A program made the translations under genes and the position numbers. Shown here in pieces: positions 58,697 to 64,000 of a stretch of 64,000 nucleotides of DNA. The notes under the pieces are model-generated. The model was not told where the DNA came from and ran no database searches. It worked only from the letters and a program-made list of their open reading frames with translations. The DNA comes from Neomoorella sulfitireducens (GTDB taxonomy: Bacteria; Bacillota; DSM-521; Neomoorellales; Neomoorellaceae), in assembly GCF_024733845.1 (NCBI RefSeq), contig NZ_JANRHG010000005.1:1-64000 (forward strand), in the 5' to 3' direction. Positions within the stretch are counted from its first letter, which is position 1; each line of letters begins with the position of its first letter.

Positions 58697-60190
58697 TTAT
58701 AGTTTAATTTCGATCAATAAATGATCGTCTGTAAGCCACGTATCAGGACAAATAAGTTTAGCTTTTTCTCTTTTATTTTTTCCTAATGCAAATCGAAGCC
58801 AATATTCCTTCCAGCCCATAAGATCGATAGTATCACAAAATTCTTTAACTATCTCTTTATTTTTTATCGTAGTTTCTATTATGGCTTTCAAGATAGAGTA
58901 CGAAAATAAATAATAATGGTATGGAATCTCAGCATATGCTAAACCAAAATCATTAAGTATACTGTCATGGTTTGGCGTACTTATAAAAATACTGCCGCCG
59001 GGTTTAACCAATGAAGCCGCTTTATACAGGTATTTCTTTATATCTGCCAACGGAAGGTGTTCCAGTAACTCGAACATAGTTATAAAATCATATTTTTTAG
59101 GGAAATCAATCTCATCAAATCTACCTTGAAAAGCTAATATGCCCTTTGCACTCGCTAATGAACATGCTGAATCATTTATATCTGTTAAATGATATTCACA
59201 AGTTTTATCCAGAAATTCTCCGAATTCACCACTGTTACCGCCGACATCCAGTAAGCTAAAATTCTGTTTTCGAGGTAACTTTTTTAAGACCCATTGCCAA
59301 TTTTTATGCCTTGATAAAAGAGCTTTTCCTGAACGTTCTACAGCATAATTTGAGTTATATAAGAGACTCAGACAATTTTTTGAAGGACGTGGGTTAAGAT
59401 GTACTAACCCACAATTTCTACATGTCATGTAATATGATTTATCACATGGAACGAAAGAGTTTATAGGTAATGTGCTGGATACCGGAAGATAATCTAGACC
59501 CCCTCCACAAAAATCACATCGATCTATAGTTTCATAATCTATTTCTTCCCCGAAAAACATAACATTTGTTCTATTTTCTTGTAGAAATAAACTCAATTCA
59601 TCAAGTGTTATATCTAAAATTCGCGAACCCAATTTGCTTGCAATCCATGAAAAACCTCGTATTTTATCATTATCGGATATTTCTACGCCAAATCTCATAC
59701 TATCTAATTTATTACTCTCAATAAGCTTCATACCGTTACCCGAACCATTCACTATCTTATATGGCATTGTGCCAGGTATAAAGCCGTATAATTGAACTTC
59801 TTTACAGCTCTCATTAGCTAGAATCGATAATAGTTCATTTATCTCTATATAATCTACCAAAGCGTGTTCAACTTTAAAAAATAATGCTAGATGGTGAGGG
59901 TTTAAGGAGTCTATAATTTCTTTTTCTCTTTCTACCAAAGAGCGCGTTCCAAATTTAATTTGGCAATTATATTTTGGGATTAATTCTCCTAATCGCGCAT
60001 CGGTATACCCATTGGGTAATGAAATTATAACACGAGGACTAAACTTTATTAAAGCTAATCTGTAAAGCAATAATTCAATTTGCCACAAACTGCCTATTTG
60101 ATTCCAAAAAGGAGAAGGTACCCCTCGCCAATTATTTTCATCTGGATTACTTAAAATATATATATATATATCTTTGGGGTTCATATGCAT
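58697..60190 (-). CDS. Bimodular protein: unknown N-domain, zinc motif, SAM methyltransferase
   Basis: A 497-residue protein. Residues about 1-215 resemble a nucleotidyltransferase/SpsF-like fold only loosely. Next comes a cysteine pair motif (CDFCGG ... CRNCGLVHLNPRPS, about 225-270), typical of the zinc region preceding class I methyltransferases in sugar clusters. The C-terminal domain is a methyltransferase (FSLLDVGGNSGEFGEFL, FDFITMFELLEHL-type motif, LVKPGGSIFISTPNH). It is strongly AT-rich and probably modifies the sugar or a peptide. It overlaps the radical-SAM pseudogene end by 10 bases. Confidence 0.75.
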   Translation of the reverse strand: MHMNPKDIYIYILSNPDENNWRGVPSPFWNQIGSLWQIELLLYRLALIKFSPRVIISLPNGYTDARLGELIPKYNCQIKFGTRSLVEREKEIIDSLNPHHLALFFKVEHALVDYIEINELLSILANESCKEVQLYGFIPGTMPYKIVNGSGNGMKLIESNKLDSMRFGVEISDNDKIRGFSWIASKLGSRILDITLDELSLFLQENRTNVMFFGEEIDYETIDRCDFCGGGLDYLPVSSTLPINSFVPCDKSYYMTCRNCGLVHLNPRPSKNCLSLLYNSNYAVERSGKALLSRHKNWQWVLKKLPRKQNFSLLDVGGNSGEFGEFLDKTCEYHLTDINDSACSLASAKGILAFQGRFDEIDFPKKYDFITMFELLEHLPLADIKKYLYKAASLVKPGGSIFISTPNHDSILNDFGLAYAEIPYHYYLFSYSILKAIIETTIKNKEIVKEFCDTIDLMGWKEYWLRFALGKNKREKAKLICPDTWLTDDHLLIEIKL

Positions 60191-61176
60191 TTATACCATT
60201 CCTCGCAGCTTTCGCATAACCTATATTTCCTGAAATCCAACTTTTCCATAGCGCGTCTAAAACGATTATACCTTTCACCAGTCCAAATCTCATATAGACT
60301 TTCATTGTTAAGGTTTCCCATATTTAAGTGGCCATTAAAATCAATACAACATCCAACAACTGTACCATCCCATAAGATCATACAGTATTTATATGGATGC
60401 CGACATGCTTTCCTTTTTTCAATGGGTCCCTTTAGTTTTAACAACTTACACCAATTTTCTACAACAAACTTAGATGTATCTATCCGTTTAGATAAATCTT
60501 CTTTAAATTTTTCTAATCCCAGCCATGAGTCCTCAGTCATAATTGCTACTCTAACCTGTCCCGCTAAAGACTTAATTGACCTTGTATATATGCAATCATT
60601 CGGTCCTAAAAATTGATTAAAGAATGAAATCGCCCTCTCGATTTCCGATTCTTGGTCTTTTTGTGCTAACATGTTTATTTGGATAGATAACTTATTTTCA
60701 ATATTTTTTCTAGCAGTAAATAACTCTTTAATTCCCTGACAAACACGTCAGAAGTCTCCTCCTTTACGCATTTTATACGTTTCCTCGGAAAAATAGTCAA
60801 GGGAAACAATCACTTTATTAATATTGGAAGCTATAACACTATCAATGATTGCTGGTGTAAGGTTTTGACCATTGGTCACTAACGAGAGGTTACTGAAATG
60901 AGAACTTAGTTTTTCTAAGTATCTACTAAACTTTGGGTGGAGGGTCGGCTCCCCTACACCACATATAGAAATTTCAGTGCTTGGTGGTAATTCTATAATA
61001 AGATTATCTAAAATATGCTCCGGCAAATCCCCCTTTTTCCTAAACGTTGGTTGATGGTTTATGCAAAAATCACATCTTAAATTGCATCTATTAGTAAACT
61101 CAAGATTGATCGTACGCGGTAATAATGAAACCTCGAGTTTATCTGCCCATAAAACTTCCTCTGTTACATCATACAT
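60181..61176 (-). pseudogene. Radical SAM/SPASM protein with in-frame TGA
   Basis: A 331-codon frame broken once by TGA at 60750-60748. The 5' part has the radical-SAM cluster motif CNLRCDFCINH (near residue 33) and ICGVGEPTLHP. The 3' part carries a SPASM-type auxiliary cysteine set (CRHPYKYCMILWDGTVVGCCIDFNG, CESCEEWYKC). The TGA falls in GGDF-TGA-RVCQGI, a place where the family has no conserved Cys, and no good SECIS hairpin follows. A recent nonsense mutation is the simplest reading; recoding cannot be excluded. The frame is otherwise intact on both sides. Confidence 0.75.
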
Positions 61177-61205
61177 AGCTGGTTATTTACCCCCATATAT
61201 GAATC

Positions 61206-61874
61206 TTACCGAATCATTTTCCTAATTAATCTAAACCCCTCAGCTTGGGTTATACCTACTTGAACACCACGAAATATAGCTAAAGCTGTTACACCTTCTT
61301 CACTGCGCGCATGCGGAAATGTTTTTATTTCTTCCCCAAAATAACGCATTATTGTTATCTTTCTCTCTATAAATTTAGAAATATCAACAAATGTATTAGG
61401 TTGAAAGCGAACACTCTTTTCTGGGAACCCCCAGTTTGTACTTGAAGGAACTTCGTAAAGCAAAATTTCTTGTATGAAAGGTGTATAAACCGGCTTGGTA
61501 GCCACCATAAGGGCACGATAAACTACGTCGTGGTCCGTGTTAACATCACTATCCCCCACACTATAAACTATATCCGGCTTTACTTCTTGAATAACTTTTG
61601 ATAACGCATCAATAAGGCGACGTATAGGCACAGTATCTAAAGCAGCAGCCGGAAAATCCAGGAGAAAATATTTAACGAAACCATAAGCCCGGCTCACCTT
61701 TTCAATCATCCACAATCTTTCTTTACAATAGGCTTCAGTAGAGTCGGCAAAGGCATGGGTGACTACGCACCAGTAAACTTCATCCCCGCTGGCAATATGG
61801 CGCAGTAACGTGCCCCCGGCTCCCAGGGTTTCATCATCAGGGTGGGGCGCTATAACAAGAACTTTAGCTGCCAT
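61206..61874 (-). CDS. PIG-L (LmbE) family deacetylase
   Basis: A 222-residue zinc hydrolase with the family motif VIAPHPDDETLGAGGTLLRH at the N terminus and NTDHDVVYRAL near 122. It would de-N-acetylate an amino sugar or its nucleotide form. In this cluster it could free an amine for a different N-acyl group on the nonulosonate. Confidence 0.87.
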   Translation of the reverse strand: MAAKVLVIAPHPDDETLGAGGTLLRHIASGDEVYWCVVTHAFADSTEAYCKERLWMIEKVSRAYGFVKYFLLDFPAAALDTVPIRRLIDALSKVIQEVKPDIVYSVGDSDVNTDHDVVYRALMVATKPVYTPFIQEILLYEVPSSTNWGFPEKSVRFQPNTFVDISKFIERKITIMRYFGEEIKTFPHARSEEGVTALAIFRGVQVGITQAEGFRLIRKMIR

Positions 61875-61895
61875 TAATAACCTCCCCTCTAAAAT

Positions 61896-62531
61896 TTAAG
61901 GTTTGATCCTGGCCGGATTGCCAACCACAGTCACACCTGCAGGCACATCTTCGATTACTATCGCCCCGCTCCCTATTATGGCACCCCGCCCAATTCTTTT
62001 ACCCTGAATGATACAAGCCCCAGCACCAATAAAAGCTCCTTCCTCGATTATAACACCACCACACAGGATCGCCCCGGGACCAATTTGTGCCGAATGTCCT
62101 ATTATACAATCGTGCTCGATTATAGCCCCTGTATTAATAATCACGTTTTCACCAACAGTGACATCTGGATTAATTACAGCGGCAGCCATAATAATCGCTG
62201 CCTCGCTCAGCCTAACTCCTGGAGCTATACTAGCAGCCGGATGACTAAGTACTGGAAAAATAAACCCCAACTCCCGGATTTTTTCATATAACCTTCTGCG
62301 AATAGTATTATTAAAACCGGCCAGGCCCATAGCCGCCTGGTTAACCCCTGTCTGCAATAGATCGGGCAATATCTCGTCCGTACCCAAATACTTTATACCC
62401 CAGGAAATCAGGGCATTATCTTTGCGGGGATCTGTACAACCTATTATTTCATAGGCTCCCGTTTTCCTGATTATATCAGCAACAACTTTGGCGTGGCCTC
62501 CTGCCCCAATAAGTACGATCGGTAAAGGCAT
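61896..62531 (-). CDS. legH: NeuD/LegH-type N-acetyltransferase
   Basis: A 211-residue protein with an N-terminal NAD-like fold (IVLIGAGGHAKVVADIIRKTG) and a left-handed beta-helix of hexapeptide repeats (IAPGVRLSEAAIIMAAAVINPDVTVGEN..., IIGHSAQIGPGAILCGG). Family members acetylate amino sugars; LegH acetylates the 4-amino group made by LegC. It lies 6 bases after legC. Confidence 0.88.
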   Translation of the reverse strand: MPLPIVLIGAGGHAKVVADIIRKTGAYEIIGCTDPRKDNALISWGIKYLGTDEILPDLLQTGVNQAAMGLAGFNNTIRRRLYEKIRELGFIFPVLSHPAASIAPGVRLSEAAIIMAAAVINPDVTVGENVIINTGAIIEHDCIIGHSAQIGPGAILCGGVIIEEGAFIGAGACIIQGKRIGRGAIIGSGAIVIEDVPAGVTVVGNPARIKP

Positions 62532-62537
62532 AATTAA

Positions 62538-63653
62538 TCAGCACGCCCCGCTTTTCAAAGCTCGAGCAACAACATTTATATCCTCGACTGTTAAGAAACT
62601 CGCACTTGGCAAGTTTATCCCTTTCTGATACAATTCGTCTGCCACCGGACATAAATTAAAGGCGTAACCATGGTAACATGGTTGCCGGAATAGGGGTTTA
62701 AATAAGGGACGAACTTGAATACCCTGATCATGCAAACGCTTCATTAATTCCTGTCTACCCGTCCCGTATTCTTCTTCATCAATAGTTATAGAAAAAAGCC
62801 ACCAATTACTTTCCGCCCCAGGCGTTTCCTCCTGCCAGCCAATCCCGGATATACTGCGCAATTCCCGGCGGTAGAGCGCCGCATTGCGCCTTTTAATCGC
62901 CAAAAATTCCGGCAGGCGTTCCAGCTGGGCCAGGCCCAGGGCAGCCTGGAGGTTGGTCAGGCGGTAATTAAAGCCTATTTCCTTATGCTCGTACTCGCTT
63001 TCCCCCGGCTCCCTGCCCTGGTTGACCAGGATTCTAGCTCTACGAGCCAGCTCAGGATCTTCTGTTACCAGCATCCCCCCGCCGCCGGTAGTGATAATTT
63101 TATTGCCATTGAAGCTAAAAACGCCTATATGTCCGAAAGTACCTGCTTTCTTTCCTTTGTAAGTTGAGCCTAAAGCTTCGGTAGCATCTTCGATGACGTA
63201 CAGCCCATACTCCCGGGCCAATCCCAGGATGGCGTCCATATCGGCCGGGTTGCCGTAGAGGTGAACCGGTATTATCGCTCGGGTATGTTTGGTAATAGCT
63301 CTTTCTATCGCAGCGGGATCGATGTTCCACGTCCGGGGATCAACGTCGACCACTACCGGCCTGGCCCCAACGTATACCACCGGATTAACCGTGGCAATGA
63401 AAGTAAGGGCCGGTACAATAACTTCATCCCCTGGTCCGATCCCCAATAATTTCAGGGCCAGGTGCAGGCCGGCCGTGCCGTTTACTACTGCCACTGCATG
63501 GCTGATACCTAAATACGCGGCAAACCGCTGCTCAAACTCCCTTACCAGGGGCCCTGCTGAAGAGACATAGCCGCTTTCTAAAGCTTTTAAAATATAGTCC
63601 CTCTCTAACTCACTGAGATTAGGCCAGTCCAGCGGTATCTTAATTTCCTGCAT
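62538..63653 (-). CDS. legC: PLP-dependent sugar aminotransferase (LegC-like)
   Basis: A 371-residue DegT/DnrJ/EryC1/StrS aminotransferase. It shows GYVSSAGPLVREFEQRFA, VVNGTAGLHLALKLLGIGPGDEVIVP, IEDATEALGSTYKGKKAGTFG, the PLP lysine in FSFNGNKIITTGGGGM, and GFNYRLTNLQAALG. It aminates the 4-keto sugar made by the neighbouring dehydratase. ATG 63653 is chosen; another ATG lies two codons upstream. Confidence 0.9.
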   Translation of the reverse strand: MQEIKIPLDWPNLSELERDYILKALESGYVSSAGPLVREFEQRFAAYLGISHAVAVVNGTAGLHLALKLLGIGPGDEVIVPALTFIATVNPVVYVGARPVVVDVDPRTWNIDPAAIERAITKHTRAIIPVHLYGNPADMDAILGLAREYGLYVIEDATEALGSTYKGKKAGTFGHIGVFSFNGNKIITTGGGGMLVTEDPELARRARILVNQGREPGESEYEHKEIGFNYRLTNLQAALGLAQLERLPEFLAIKRRNAALYRRELRSISGIGWQEETPGAESNWWLFSITIDEEEYGTGRQELMKRLHDQGIQVRPLFKPLFRQPCYHGYAFNLCPVADELYQKGINLPSASFLTVEDINVVARALKSGAC

Positions 63654-63668
63654 CAACAAGGCGCCGCC

Positions 63669-64000
63669 TTATACGTTATATTGCCCGGCTTTATATAAAG
63701 CCAGGTGATTTTTAAACCACTCAATTGTTATTGCCAGTCCTTGACTTAAGGAGTATTCTGGTCGCCAGCCTGCCAGCCGGTTCGCTTTGCGGTTATCACA
63801 GCATAAACGCTCTACTTCGCTCGCTTCAGGGCGGTAACGTTCCGCATCAACCCGGACTTTCACCTTTATCCCGATCAATTGTCCTATCAGCTCAACCAGC
63901 TCGCCGATGCTTATTTCCCGGCCGCTCCCGATATTAACTACTTCGCCCACCGTCCGTGGTGAAAGACCTGCAGTGATAAAGCCGTTCACTGTGTCTTCAA
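63669..64000 (-). CDS. legB: NAD-dependent sugar dehydratase, C-terminal part (LegB-like)
   Basis: The C-terminal end of an extended short-chain dehydrogenase/epimerase that runs off the window. EDTVNGFITAGLSP and GEVVNIGSGREISIGELVELI match nucleotide-sugar 4,6-dehydratases. The pair legB-legC and the rest of the set suggest GDP- or UDP-GlcNAc 4,6-dehydration. The frame is open to the window edge, so the GTG inside it is not a real start. Confidence 0.85.
   Translation of the reverse strand, partial: EDTVNGFITAGLSPRTVGEVVNIGSGREISIGELVELIGQLIGIKVKVRVDAERYRPEASEVERLCCDNRKANRLAGWRPEYSLSQGLAITIEWFKNHLALYKAGQYNV

Noticed and set aside
60700-60750. SECIS element for the radical SAM TGA
   Set aside because: Only 3-4 bp weak stems with A/T-rich loops can be drawn, and the residue position is not a conserved Cys.

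Overview
The window looks like the chromosome of a moderately GC-rich, motile, endospore-forming anaerobic Firmicute, most like a Moorella-type acetogen. The grounds are an alpha/beta-type small acid-soluble spore protein, a clostridial flagellar/chemotaxis cluster (FliY, CheC, CheD, FlbD), an Hdr/Flx electron-transfer operon and two apparent selenoproteins. The species assignment is inference. No rRNA, tRNA, CRISPR array or insertion sequence was seen.

Layout. (1) 1-2.2 kb: a cation exchanger of the CaCA type behind a consensus promoter and a yybP-ykoY (Mn2+) riboswitch with a terminator, then a PHP phosphoesterase. (2) 2.2-2.7 kb: two long imperfect palindromes and no gene. (3) 2.7-9.4 kb, minus strand: hdrC-hdrB-hdrA-flxD-flxC-flxB-flxA, a cytoplasmic flavin/iron-sulfur NADH:heterodisulfide-type oxidoreductase. 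hdrA and flxD each contain one in-frame TGA where the families carry a conserved Cys, and each TGA is followed at the right distance by a SECIS-like hairpin. Conventional gene calling splits or truncates both genes. (4) 9.6-11.7 kb: a geranylgeranyl-reductase-type flavoprotein, a glycine-rich stress-type protein and the spore protein.

(5) 11.7-41.7 kb, minus strand: a flagellar/chemotaxis supercluster running from flgB (41.4 kb) to fliY (11.7 kb). It encodes rod, hook, MS ring, C ring, export apparatus, stator, FlhF/FlhG, a PilZ protein, sigma-28 and CheD/R/C/Y. It starts behind a c-di-GMP-I riboswitch plus terminator, so c-di-GMP probably gates the whole unit. One plus-strand zinc-ribbon/TPR gene interrupts it at 16.3 kb. 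(6) 41.9-45.7 kb: AbrB-like regulator, FlgN-like protein, FliS, FliD and FlaG, with a sigma-28-like promoter ahead of flaG.

(7) 45.7-48.2 kb: Phd/VapC-type and HicA/HicB-type toxin-antitoxin pairs and a free-standing LAGLIDADG endonuclease. (8) 48.2-64 kb, minus strand: an unknown gene, a Maf (DUF115) flagellin glycosyltransferase, flagellin with a sigma-28 promoter, and a sugar cluster. That cluster contains legF, ptmE-like, legI, legG, legH, legC and a partial legB, the signature of nucleotide-activated legionaminic-acid-type nonulosonate synthesis, presumably for flagellin. It encloses a clearly AT-rich block with PHP, ATP-grasp, methyltransferase, radical-SAM (interrupted by an in-frame TGA) and PIG-L deacetylase genes. 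These may customise the sugar.

Together the window couples energy metabolism that appears to depend on selenium with a c-di-GMP-controlled flagellum decorated by an acidic sugar.
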